A DNA stretch of 19,153 nucleotides from UBA1479 sp963972065 (GTDB lineage Bacteria > Pseudomonadota > Alphaproteobacteria > Rhodospirillales > Casp-alpha2): NCBI GenBank assembly GCA_963972065.1, contig CAXAVJ010000070.1, forward strand, positions 1-19,153. Reading direction: 5' to 3'. This document shows, piece by piece, positions 1-11,512 of the stretch (position 1 is the first letter of the stretch; the number at the start of each line of letters is the position of its first letter). The position numbers and the translations under genes were made by a program. Under the pieces are notes generated by a model. The model made no database searches and had not been told where the DNA came from. It saw nothing but the letters and a program-made list of their open reading frames with translations.

Positions 1-1435
1 AGAGTTCCTCCGCCGCCGAGGCCACGGTCTGCACGTTGATCGTCGCTTCTTCCGCCGCCGATGCCACGGTCGATGCCTGGGTATGGGCCGACTGCGACAG
101 GTCCGCCGCCGCCCGTGCCGAATTCTCGACCGTGTTGACGCGATCCTTGACCAGTTCGACCGCCTTGGCGACCTCTTCTTCCAGCGCCGAGTTGAGCGCC
201 AGGACTTCGCCGCGCAACCGCCGGCGGTTGCGGCGATCCTCGGTCTCGCGTTCCGCCGTCATGCGGTTCACTTCCTGGGCGTTCTCCTTGAACACTTGTA
301 CGGCGCCAGCCATTTCCCCGACCTCGGTCTTTTCGCCGAGGCCTGGAATTTTGGCTTCCAGGTTGCCACCGGCCAGATCGTTCATGGCGCCGGTGATCGC
401 CATGATGGGCGCACGCACGCGGTAATTCAGCAGCCAATAACTGCCGATGACCAGCAGGGTCAGCATCACCACCGTGACCCACACGCTGATCTGAACCAGG
501 CTGCGCACCCCCTCGAGGGTGTCTTCGACCGCTTGTGACTTGGCATCGAGCTGATTCTTGATCTCGGCTTTCAGGCCTTCAAGCGCCTCGATCAGGGCGC
601 TGTCGTCGATGCTCAGCGCCTGATCGATCTCCTGGGGCGATTTTCCCTGTCCGGCCTGGGCCAACACCGTCTCGGCCGCCGTGCCATAACCGGCGATGAC
701 GCCAAGCAATCCGTCCAGAAGCTTGCCTTCGTTTTCCGACACGCCGAGAGCCTTGTAGGACGCCGCGTCGGCGGTAATGGCGGTGACGTCGGCCTTGACC
801 TTGTCGGCAATGGCCGCATCGCGGCGGATCATCAGATTCTTGAAGTTATGGATCAGACCGCCGAATCCCAGATGGGCGCGGATCGAATTCAGAAGCTGCG
901 ACTTGGTCTTCTTCGCACCCTTCTTCTTTTTACCTTCGGCCGCCTGGGCGAGAACCTTCAGCGCCTCCAGCGCCGGCATCGGGTCGATCTGGATCTTGGC
1001 GTCGATCTCCTCGGCGGCGACGGCATCGAAGGTTAGCGTCTCGATCTCGCCCGCCTGCGCGCCATAGACCGTGACGATTTCCTCGAGCGTGCCGAGCGCC
1101 GACGTTTCCGTGTCGTTCAACCCCAAGCCTTCGTAGGTCTTGATGATGCTCATGGACTTGTCGGTGAACTTCTTGATGTTCTCCAGATACTCATCCGTCT
1201 GGCGCAGCATGTAGTCCTTGAAGTTTTCGATCAGGCCGCCGTACCCCATGGCCGAGCGGAGATCGCCGAGAAGGCGGACTTTTTCGTTTTGTGCTTCCTG
1301 AAATTCGACCCAGGCATCGTCGATGGTTTCGACGTTATTGGTGATTCGGAGCACGTTGGCGACTTGGATAATGCCCGTCACCACGATGGCGATGAGCAGC
1401 AACCGGCTCGCCGTGCTGATCCGTAGATTGTTCAT
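1..1435 (-). CDS. Methyl-accepting chemotaxis protein, N-terminal 478 residues (cut by window edge)
   Basis: Inner-membrane chemoreceptor that would signal to CheA/CheW. The reading frame is open from the ATG at 1435 to the left edge, so the C-terminal signalling domain is mostly missing. Visible in order: TM1 at about residues 11-28, a periplasmic region of about 290 residues, TM2 at about 317-339, a HAMP domain at about 340-392, then a coiled coil ending in the Ala/Glu-rich start of the methylation helix (SAAEEATINVQTVASAAEEL). The periplasmic part holds two copies of one module: GYGGLIENFKDYMLRQ near residues 64-79 and GFGGLIHNFKNLMIRR near 191-206. The similarity continues downstream (VTVYGAQAGE versus IAGYGTAAET; IDPMPALEAL versus IDDSALIEAL). 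A lysine-rich linker (EGKKKKGAKKTK) separates them. The start has a good ribosome site (AGGGGGAATC before ATG). The ligand is unknown. Confidence 0.93.
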   Translation of the reverse strand, partial: MNNLRISTASRLLLIAIVVTGIIQVANVLRITNNVETIDDAWVEFQEAQNEKVRLLGDLRSAMGYGGLIENFKDYMLRQTDEYLENIKKFTDKSMSIIKTYEGLGLNDTETSALGTLEEIVTVYGAQAGEIETLTFDAVAAEEIDAKIQIDPMPALEALKVLAQAAEGKKKKGAKKTKSQLLNSIRAHLGFGGLIHNFKNLMIRRDAAIADKVKADVTAITADAASYKALGVSENEGKLLDGLLGVIAGYGTAAETVLAQAGQGKSPQEIDQALSIDDSALIEALEGLKAEIKNQLDAKSQAVEDTLEGVRSLVQISVWVTVVMLTLLVIGSYWLLNYRVRAPIMAITGAMNDLAGGNLEAKIPGLGEKTEVGEMAGAVQVFKENAQEVNRMTAERETEDRRNRRRLRGEVLALNSALEEEVAKAVELVKDRVNTVENSARAAADLSQSAHTQASTVASAAEEATINVQTVASAAEEL

Positions 1436-1830
1436 GATTCCCCCTGTGCTGGGTATTCGATGCGTTTATTTTTATTCGGTGATTTGTGGTCGTTGGCTGG
1501 CCTGCAAAAACCGGAATGGCCCACAGGTCAGCAGCCGCCCGGCCCGGCCCTTGGGCCACGCGCGCGCGTAACGGTCCGCCGTCAACAGGCGCCCGCCGTT
1601 CGTCTAAAGATGATGGCTGTCCTCCCAGAACGAGCCCTCCCACGACTTCTCGCGGTTTTGTTAGGCAATGCCCGAGGTTCCGCCCCGGATCATCGACCGC
1701 GTCAAAACTATACCAAACTAAAGAGTCCGACGCCTACCACGGAGTATTCCGCAACGCGGAATCGGTGCGGCCCGTTATGACCTCTGATCATCGGGCCGGT
1801 GCAAAGGATAAGGACGCCCAGGGTTTCCAG
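1436..1830. other. Spacer between the divergent chemoreceptor and sahR genes
   Basis: These 395 bases, plus the sahR promoter that follows, separate two divergent genes. Short open frames here show no recognisable protein and no convincing ribosome site, so I call no gene. The chemoreceptor promoter must lie here, but I could not pick out a sigma-28 or sigma-70 pair with confidence. One perfect dyad stands out at 1746-1762 (listed separately), and there is a short GGCC-CTTG-GGCC hairpin near 1547-1558. No riboswitch-like fold was recognised. Confidence 0.5.
1746..1762. promoter_or_regulatory. Perfect 7-bp dyad ATTCCGC-AAC-GCGGAAT
   Basis: ATTCCGC at 1746-1752 is the exact reverse complement of GCGGAAT at 1756-1762, with three bases between. 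It lies about 70 bases upstream of the sahR promoter in a divergent spacer, which suits an operator for an unidentified dimeric regulator. I do not recognise the half-site. No T-run follows on either strand, so it is not a typical terminator. Confidence 0.35.
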
Positions 1831-1860
1831 TTGACATAAAGATATCTTTATATGTATATG
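1831..1860 (+). promoter_or_regulatory. sahR-metF-metH promoter with SahR-type operator
   Basis: A perfect -35 box TTGACA lies at 1831-1836. A -10-like TATATG lies at 1855-1860 (18-base spacing, 4 of 6 matches). Between and overlapping them is the perfect 16-bp palindrome ATAAAGATATCTTTAT at 1836-1851. AT-rich palindromes of this kind ahead of methionine-cycle genes are known operators of SahR, the S-adenosylhomocysteine-responsive ArsR-family repressor, and the first gene here encodes such a protein. A dimer bound here would block RNA polymerase, so autorepression of the whole operon is the likely mode. The predicted transcript start is close to 1867, next to the ATG at 1868. Confidence 0.75.
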
Positions 1861-1867
1861 ACGACTT

Positions 1868-2875
1868 ATGAGAACCTTGGACGACACCATGGCCGGCATG
1901 CGCGCGGCAGCGGAACCGACCCGCCTTCGCATTTTGGCGCTCTGCGCCGACGGCGAGCTGACGGTATCCGAGCTGGTCCGCATCCTGGGCCAGAGCCAGC
2001 CCCGCATTTCCCGCCACCTGAAGGTGCTGACCGCCGCCGGGCTGCTGGCCCGCGTGCCGGAAGGCAGTTGGGTGTTCCACCGCCTCGCTCAGGACGGCCC
2101 GCAGACGGACCTTGCGGCGCGTCTGGTCGATCTTGCGCCGCTCAACGACGAAGTGCTGGCCCGCGACCGTCAACGTTTGGTGCAAATCAAGCGCGAGCGG
2201 GCCGAAGAGGCCGCCCTCTACTTTCGTGAAAACGCCGGGCAATGGGATCGGCTGCGCTCGTTCCACGTCGACGATGCCGTGGTCGAGAAGGCGATCCTCG
2301 ACCTTGCCCCCGAAACCATCGAACGCCACCTGGACCTGGGCACCGGCACCGGCCGCATTCTCGAACTATTGGCCGGACGCACGGACCATGCCCAGGGGGT
2401 CGACCTGTCCCGCGAGATGCTGGCCGTGGCCCGCGCCAACCTGGATAGTGCCGGGCTGAGCCACTGCCAGGTCCGCCAGGCCGACATTACCCAATTGCCG
2501 TTCCCGGGCGAAACCTTCGACCTGGTGACCCTGCATCAGGTGCTGCACTACCTGGACGATCCGGTGCGCGCCATCGAGGCAGCGGCCGCCATGGTCCGCC
2601 CCGGCGGGACGCTTTTGATCGTCGATTTCGCCCCCCATGAAGAAGAAACCCTGCGCCGCGACCACCAGCATCGACGCCTGGGCTTTTCCGATGCCCAGGC
2701 CGAAGCCTGGCTTAAAAGCGTCGGCCTGACGCCGCGCGCCATCCGCCATCTTTCCGGCGACCCCCTGACCGTGACCTTGTGGTCCGCGGTCAAGGCCCCC
2801 GCCGCCGCCAACACCGATACCGCGCCGGTTCTGACAAAACCCACCGTCGGCCGCACCCTGGAGAACACCGTCTGA
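1868..2875 (+). CDS. sahR: SahR-type ArsR repressor fused to a SAM-dependent methyltransferase domain
   Basis: Cytoplasmic transcription regulator of the S-adenosylmethionine cycle, 335 residues. The N-terminal winged helix (about residues 8-85) has the ArsR pattern: RAAAEPTRLRILALC, then ELTVSELVRILGQSQPRISR as recognition region and a GLL-x-R-x-PEGSWVFHRL wing. The C-terminal half is a class I methyltransferase fold with motif I DLGTGTGRILELLA near residues 154-167 and a later FDLVTLHQVLHYLDDP. In known SahR proteins this domain senses S-adenosylhomocysteine, which releases the repressor. The gene heads the metF-metH operon and has a matching palindrome in its promoter, which supports the assignment. 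The ATG at 1868 has no Shine-Dalgarno and lies almost at the predicted transcript start, suggesting leaderless translation; an internal ATG at 1889 is a weaker alternative. Its stop overlaps the metF start. Confidence 0.9.
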   Translation: MRTLDDTMAGMRAAAEPTRLRILALCADGELTVSELVRILGQSQPRISRHLKVLTAAGLLARVPEGSWVFHRLAQDGPQTDLAARLVDLAPLNDEVLARDRQRLVQIKRERAEEAALYFRENAGQWDRLRSFHVDDAVVEKAILDLAPETIERHLDLGTGTGRILELLAGRTDHAQGVDLSREMLAVARANLDSAGLSHCQVRQADITQLPFPGETFDLVTLHQVLHYLDDPVRAIEAAAAMVRPGGTLLIVDFAPHEEETLRRDHQHRRLGFSDAQAEAWLKSVGLTPRAIRHLSGDPLTVTLWSAVKAPAAANTDTAPVLTKPTVGRTLENTV

Positions 2876-3861
2876 TGCCCAAACCACCCACCGATACCCT
2901 GCGCCAGGTCGCCGCCTTCGGCCGCGCCGCCGTTGCCGGCGGCCAGGTCGCCGCCGCCCTGCCCGACGACGTCGAGGTCTCGTTTGAATTTTTTCCGCCG
3001 TCGAGCGAAGGCGCCGAAGCCAATCTGTGGAACAGTATCCAGCGCCTGGCGCCGCTCAATCCGAAATACGTGTCCGTGACCTACGGCGCCGGCGGATCGA
3101 CCCGCGAGCGCACCCACGCCACGGTCAAGCGCCTGCTCGGCGAAACCGACCTGCTGCCGGCGGCGCATCTGACCTGCGTCGATGCGACGACCCAGGAAAT
3201 CGACACCGTCGCCCAGGACTATTGGGACATGGGCGTGCGCCATATCGTGGCCCTGCGCGGCGATCCGCAGGACACGTCGGGCCATTACACGCCGCACGCC
3301 GGGGGTTATTCCTTCGCCTGCGATCTGGTCGCCGGGCTGCGCCAGATCGGCGATTTCAACATTTCCGTCGGCGCCTATCCGGAAGTCCATCCCGAGGCGC
3401 GCAGCGCCAAGGCCGACATGGACAACCTGAAACGTAAGATCGACGCCGGCGCCGACCAGGCGATCACCCAGTATTTCTTCGACACGGACGTCTATCTGCG
3501 CTTCGTCGATCAGGCGCGGGCCGCCGGCATCTGGGTGCCGATCATCCCCGGCATCATGCCGATCCACAATTTCACCAAGGTCGCCAACTTCTCCAAGCGC
3601 TGCGGGGCGACGATCCCGCGCTGGCTGGGCGACCTGTTCGACGGCCTGGAAAACGACCCCGACACGCACAAGCTGGTCGCTGCTTCCCTGGTCGCCGAAC
3701 AGTGCCGCACCCTGCACGCCTTCGGCGACAAGCAGTTCCACTTCTATACCTTGAACCAAGCGGATCTGACCTACGCCATCTGCCACATGCTGGGCGTCCG
3801 CCCCAAGCATCCGGTGGGGAGCGACGCCGGTGACCAAGCAAACAAGAAACAAGCAGGCTGA
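2875..3861 (+). CDS. metF: Methylenetetrahydrofolate reductase
   Basis: Flavoprotein that reduces 5,10-methylenetetrahydrofolate to 5-methyltetrahydrofolate, the methyl donor used by the next gene product. It has 328 residues; bacterial MetF proteins are about 300, the excess being a roughly 30-residue N-terminal extension. Family motifs are all present: VSFEFFPPSSEG with the catalytic Glu38, KYVSVTYGAGGSTRERT, HLTCVDATTQEID, ALRGD with Asp130, VGAYPEVHPEA, and ITQYFFD with Gln199. The start is the ATG at 2875, overlapping the sahR stop as TGATG, which indicates translational coupling; GGAG sits 11 bases upstream. An in-frame open stretch continues upstream inside sahR, but its sequence is not MetF-like. 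Expected to be co-repressed by SahR. Confidence 0.96.
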   Translation: MPKPPTDTLRQVAAFGRAAVAGGQVAAALPDDVEVSFEFFPPSSEGAEANLWNSIQRLAPLNPKYVSVTYGAGGSTRERTHATVKRLLGETDLLPAAHLTCVDATTQEIDTVAQDYWDMGVRHIVALRGDPQDTSGHYTPHAGGYSFACDLVAGLRQIGDFNISVGAYPEVHPEARSAKADMDNLKRKIDAGADQAITQYFFDTDVYLRFVDQARAAGIWVPIIPGIMPIHNFTKVANFSKRCGATIPRWLGDLFDGLENDPDTHKLVAASLVAEQCRTLHAFGDKQFHFYTLNQADLTYAICHMLGVRPKHPVGSDAGDQANKKQAG

Positions 3862-3865
3862 TTCC

Positions 3866-7588
<3,723 letters not shown>

Positions 7589-7693
7589 TTCGCCGTCGCC
7601 GCCGCTTGGATTTCATCGGCCCCTGGCGCATCATGGCGCGATGATTCGCCCCGCCATGAGCCCCCCGCCCCGCCCCCAAGGCGTGTTCCGACC

Positions 7694-10465
7694 GTGACCG
7701 CGTCCGGCGGCCCCTATCCGCAGCTTCGCGACGTGCCCGCCCTGGTGGTCGGCGTGCGCCATGCGGCCTGGCTGACGCCCGAGGGCGAGATCGAGACCCT
7801 GACGCCGGCCGAGGCATCCCGCCGGGTACGCAAGACCGACCGCGTCATGGTCTGCCACGCCAAGGCGACGGCGCGGCGGCTCAACCTGCAAAGCATTCCC
7901 GCCCTCGACCTTCTGGAGCTGTTCGCCTTCTGCCGCCCGGCCAAGTTCTGCCTGCCGACGCCGCGCGGCCTGGCCGAGGCCCTCAATCTGGCCCTGCCCG
8001 CCAGCCATGAGGCGGAGGCCGAGGTGCTGGCCCTGGCCGCCCACCGTCTGCTGACCGAACTTGGCCAGGAAGGGCGGGGCGACACCGCCGCCATCGCCTG
8101 GTCCATGGGCCGGGGCGGCTGGCCCTGGACATCCGCCGTGCTGGCGGCCCTGGGGGCGGGGGAAGAACCCCATTCCGCGTCGACCCGCCGGGGCCTGATG
8201 ATCTGGCAACGCCTGCCCGATTGGGAGGACGAGGCCCCGCCGCCGCCGGCCGGCAACCAGCCCGTGGCAGCGGCGGAAGCCCGCGCCCAGTTGGCGGTCC
8301 TGTTGGGCCGGGGGTCGGAGCAACGCCCGCAGCAGGCCGATTATGCCGCCGGCGCCACCGCCGCCTTCCTGCCCCGCGACCGGGCGGGGGAGCCGCGATT
8401 CGTCCTGGCCGAGGCGGGGACCGGCGTGGGCAAGACCCTGGGCTACATCGCGCCGGCCAGCGTCTGGGCGAAAAAGAACCAGGGCACGGTGTGGATTTCG
8501 ACCTTCACCCGCAACCTGCAACGGCAATTGGATGCGGAGCTCGACCGGCTGTACCCCGACGCGGTGGAGAAGGAACAGAAGGTCGTCGTGCGCAAGGGAC
8601 GGGAAAACTATTTCTGCATTCTGAATTACGAGGAAGCGCTCAACCGATCCCTGCAGATGCCGGGACCGGCCTCGATCGCACTCGGCCTGTTGGCGCGCTG
8701 GGCGCTGGCAACCCGCGACGGCGACATGGTGGGCGGCGACTTCCCGGCCTGGCTGGCCGACCTCATGGGCACGGGTCTGACCACGGACCTGACCGACACG
8801 CGGGGCGAATGCGTCTATGCCGCCTGCGCCCATTACGGCAAATGCTTCATCGAACGATCGCAACGCCGGGCCAAGCATGCGGAGATCGTCGTCGCCAACC
8901 ATGCCCTGGTGATGATCCAGGCGGCCATGGGCGGCATCGGATCCGACGACGGCGGCGGCCTGCCCCTGCGCTATGTGTTCGACGAGGGCCACCACCTGTT
9001 CAACGCCGCCGACGGGGCGTTTTCCGCCCATCTGTCCGGGTTCGAGACGGCGGACCTCCGGCGTTGGCTGATCGGTGCCGAGGAAGGCCAGCGGTCGCGG
9101 TCGCGCGGCCTGCGGGCGCGCATCGAGGACCTGATTTCCGACGACGACAAGGCCCAGGACGCGCTGGAGGCGGTTCTGGCGGCGGCCCGCTGCCTGCCCG
9201 GGCCCGGCTGGCGGCAGCGCATCGAGGCCGGGCCGCGCGGCCCGTCGGAGGATTTCCTGGCCCGTCTGCGCGCCCAGGTCCTGGCCCGGGTGGAGGACGC
9301 CGACGCCGGTTATTCCCTGGAATGCGAGCCGCACCCGGCGACCGACGGCCTGCTCACCGCCGCCGGAGAACTGGAAGGAGCACTCGCCAAGATGGGCAAG
9401 CCCATGGGCGAGTTGATCGAGCGCCTGGCCGGCAAGCTGGACGACGAGGCCGACAGCCTGGACACCCAAACCCGCAACCGCATCGAAGCTATCGCCAAGT
9501 CCCTGGAGCGCCGGGGCCTGGCCCAGATCGCGGCCTGGCGCGACATGCTGAAGGCGCTCAAAAGCGAAACGCCGGAGACCTTCGTCGATTGGTTCGCCGT
9601 GGAGCGCACGGGCGGGCGCGAGATCGACGTTGGCTTCCACCGCCATTACGTGGACCCGACCCTGCCGTTCGCCCGCGACGTCGCCTCGGAAGCCCACGGC
9701 GTGTTGGTAACCTCGGCCACCTTGCGCGACATCACCAACGACGACCGCGACCCGGACGGCGACGGCTGGCCGCAAGCCGCCGCCCGCACGGGGGCCGTGC
9801 ACATGACCCGCCCGGCCCAGCACGTCACCGTGCCCTCGCCCTTCGATTACGGCAAGCAGACCCGGGTGCTGGTGGTCGGCGACGTCAACCGCAATTCGGC
9901 CGATCAGGTCTCGGCGGCCTACCGGGAGCTGTTCACGGCGTCCGGCGGCGGGGCCTTGGGCCTGTTCACGGCCATCAACCGGCTGCGCGCCGTGCATCAG
10001 CGCATCGCCGGGCCGCTGGAAGACCTGGATATTCCGCTGTATGCCCAGCACGTTGATCCGCTGGACACCGGCACCCTGATCGACATCTTCCGCGCCGAGG
10101 AGGACGCCTGCCTGCTGGGCACCGATGCCGTGCGCGACGGGGTCGACGTGCCGGGCCGCTCGCTCCGGCTTATCGTCTTCGACCGGGTGCCCTGGCCGCG
10201 CCCGGACATCCTGCACAAGGCCCGGCGCAATGCCTTCGGCGGGCGCGATTTCGACGAGGCGCTGACGCGGCTGAAGCTGAAACAGGCGTTCGGGCGGCTG
10301 ATCCGCCGGGCCGGTGATCGTGGCGTGTTCGTGATGCTGGACCGTGCCCTGCCGACGCGCCTGGCCGCCGCCTTTCCCGGCGACGTGGAAATTCAACGCC
10401 TGGGCCTAAGCGAGGCCGTGCAGCAGGTGAAGGCGTTCCTTTCGGAAACGCCGGACCAGGATTAG
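7694..10465 (+). CDS. DinG/XPD-family Fe-S ATP-dependent DNA helicase
   Basis: Superfamily 2 helicase of the DinG/XPD group, 923 residues, expected to unwind DNA 5'-3' at damaged or R-loop structures. Walker A is GTGVGKT near residues 241-247; the DEAH box reads DEGH at 430-433; motif VI is QAFGRLIR at 864-871. Four cysteines between motifs I and II (Cys308, 373, 378, 384) match the [4Fe-4S] cluster layout of XPD/DinG. The first 200 residues are not helicase. A stretch there (VCHAKATARRL, then IPALDLLELFAFCRP and LAEALNL) resembles motifs II-III of DnaQ-type exonucleases but lacks the usual acidic residues, so it may be a decayed exonuclease domain. The start is a GTG at 7694 with no clear ribosome site; no in-frame upstream ATG gives a better choice. 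The stop overlaps that of the convergent permease gene. Confidence 0.9.
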   Translation: MTASGGPYPQLRDVPALVVGVRHAAWLTPEGEIETLTPAEASRRVRKTDRVMVCHAKATARRLNLQSIPALDLLELFAFCRPAKFCLPTPRGLAEALNLALPASHEAEAEVLALAAHRLLTELGQEGRGDTAAIAWSMGRGGWPWTSAVLAALGAGEEPHSASTRRGLMIWQRLPDWEDEAPPPPAGNQPVAAAEARAQLAVLLGRGSEQRPQQADYAAGATAAFLPRDRAGEPRFVLAEAGTGVGKTLGYIAPASVWAKKNQGTVWISTFTRNLQRQLDAELDRLYPDAVEKEQKVVVRKGRENYFCILNYEEALNRSLQMPGPASIALGLLARWALATRDGDMVGGDFPAWLADLMGTGLTTDLTDTRGECVYAACAHYGKCFIERSQRRAKHAEIVVANHALVMIQAAMGGIGSDDGGGLPLRYVFDEGHHLFNAADGAFSAHLSGFETADLRRWLIGAEEGQRSRSRGLRARIEDLISDDDKAQDALEAVLAAARCLPGPGWRQRIEAGPRGPSEDFLARLRAQVLARVEDADAGYSLECEPHPATDGLLTAAGELEGALAKMGKPMGELIERLAGKLDDEADSLDTQTRNRIEAIAKSLERRGLAQIAAWRDMLKALKSETPETFVDWFAVERTGGREIDVGFHRHYVDPTLPFARDVASEAHGVLVTSATLRDITNDDRDPDGDGWPQAAARTGAVHMTRPAQHVTVPSPFDYGKQTRVLVVGDVNRNSADQVSAAYRELFTASGGGALGLFTAINRLRAVHQRIAGPLEDLDIPLYAQHVDPLDTGTLIDIFRAEEDACLLGTDAVRDGVDVPGRSLRLIVFDRVPWPRPDILHKARRNAFGGRDFDEALTRLKLKQAFGRLIRRAGDRGVFVMLDRALPTRLAAAFPGDVEIQRLGLSEAVQQVKAFLSETPDQD

Positions 10466-11421
10466 GGCAGCAGCGCGTCCGCGACCTGCGGCAGGGCGAA
10501 GAACGCGCCGATGGTGACGACCGCGATGAGGGTCGAAAACAAGGTCGCCGTCGAGGTGCGGCGGATGTACATGTTCTGCTGCTGGGCCAGGACGAAGCAA
10601 CTGGCCCCCGTGGGCAGGGCCGCCAGCATGACCAGAACGACCAGCCAGTCGGTGCGCACGTCGAACACATAGGCACCGAGCACCCAGACCGCCACCGGAT
10701 GGATCAGCAGCTTGATTACAACCATGGCCGAAACCTCGCCGATGCCTTCGGAAATGGGCTTGCCGACCAGGAACAGGCCGAGCGCGAACAGGGCCCCCGG
10801 TCCGGCCGCCGCCCCCAGAACCGTGGCGTAGGTGTCGACCGGCACGGGCAGCGTGAGCCCGCCGAGCGACCAGGCCATGCCGATGGCGCAGCCGATGAAC
10901 AGCGGGCTTTTGACCAGACCCCAGAGGGAATCGACGAACACTTTCGCCAGCGCCTGGCCCGTGCCCTTGCTTTTGCCGGCGACGATCAGAACCTCGGTCA
11001 CGGCGATGAAGACGAGAGTCTGAAACACCGTGGCGATGGCCGCCGGCAGGGCCGCGTCGGGCCCGAAGGCGACGATGGCAAGCGGGATGCCCATGTAGCC
11101 CGTGTTGGCGAACACGGAGACCATGGCGAACAGGGACGATTGCGACATGTCGTTCTTGAAGGCGATGCGCGACAGGAAATAGGCGCCCGCGAAGGTCACG
11201 CCATTGCCGCCCAGATAAGCCAGGATAAAGGGCCAGTCGAAGATGGTCGCGGCATCGACCCGGGCCATGGAATGGCCGAGCAACACCGGCAGCGCCACGT
11301 AATAGACGAAACGGTTCAAGGCATCCGTCGACGACGGCCCCATGACACCCGCGCGCCCGGCAAGATACCCGGACAAGATGATGGCGAACACGGGCAGGAC
11401 GACGTTGAGAACGGGTTCCAT
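10462..11421 (-). CDS. AEC-family (auxin efflux carrier/MdcF-like) permease
   Basis: Integral inner-membrane transporter of 319 residues with about ten hydrophobic helices in two halves, the usual size for the family. The N-terminus (VLPVFAIILSGYLAGRAGV, then NRFVYYVALPVLLGHSMA) is the characteristic AEC start, and a central segment (ALFALGLFLVGKPI) followed by ALPTGASCFVLAQ near the C-terminus marks the second half. Members move small organic anions such as malonate or other carboxylates, or efflux unknown solutes; the substrate cannot be read here. The ATG at 11421 has CGGAG six bases upstream. It is divergent from the neighbouring hydroxyacid dehydrogenase, which hints that the two may handle a common carboxylic acid, but that is inference. 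Its stop codon overlaps the helicase stop by four bases. Confidence 0.88.
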   Translation of the reverse strand: MEPVLNVVLPVFAIILSGYLAGRAGVMGPSSTDALNRFVYYVALPVLLGHSMARVDAATIFDWPFILAYLGGNGVTFAGAYFLSRIAFKNDMSQSSLFAMVSVFANTGYMGIPLAIVAFGPDAALPAAIATVFQTLVFIAVTEVLIVAGKSKGTGQALAKVFVDSLWGLVKSPLFIGCAIGMAWSLGGLTLPVPVDTYATVLGAAAGPGALFALGLFLVGKPISEGIGEVSAMVVIKLLIHPVAVWVLGAYVFDVRTDWLVVLVMLAALPTGASCFVLAQQQNMYIRRTSTATLFSTLIAVVTIGAFFALPQVADALLP

Positions 11422-11447
11422 GAAGGCTCCGAAAAGGATGCGGGGGC

Positions 11448-11477
11448 TTGACCGGCGAACGGCGGCCCTCCCATAAC
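11448..11477 (+). promoter_or_regulatory. Candidate promoter of the hydroxyacid dehydrogenase gene
   Basis: TTGACC at 11448-11453 and CATAAC at 11472-11477 (18-base spacing) match five and four positions of the sigma-70 consensus. They lie about 35 bases before the ATG at 11513, in the 91-base spacer between two divergent genes. A ribosome site GGGGAG follows. Confidence 0.35.
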
Positions 11478-11512
11478 GGGTGCGCTGTTATTTATAAAGG
11501 GGAGAGTTACGG

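Noticed and set aside
1460..1839. Small open frames in the chemoreceptor-sahR spacer
   Set aside because: Pro/Arg-rich composition, several overlapping frames, no convincing ribosome site and no recognisable sequence.
1860..2875. SAM or SAH riboswitch ahead of the methionine operon
   Set aside because: The predicted leader before sahR is essentially absent, and metF and metH overlap or closely abut the genes before them, leaving no room for an aptamer. Control fits the protein operator instead.
7631..10396. 921-residue open frame antisense to the helicase
   Set aside because: Low-complexity Gln/Gly/Ala/Arg composition with no family motif; the plus-strand frame has complete helicase motifs.
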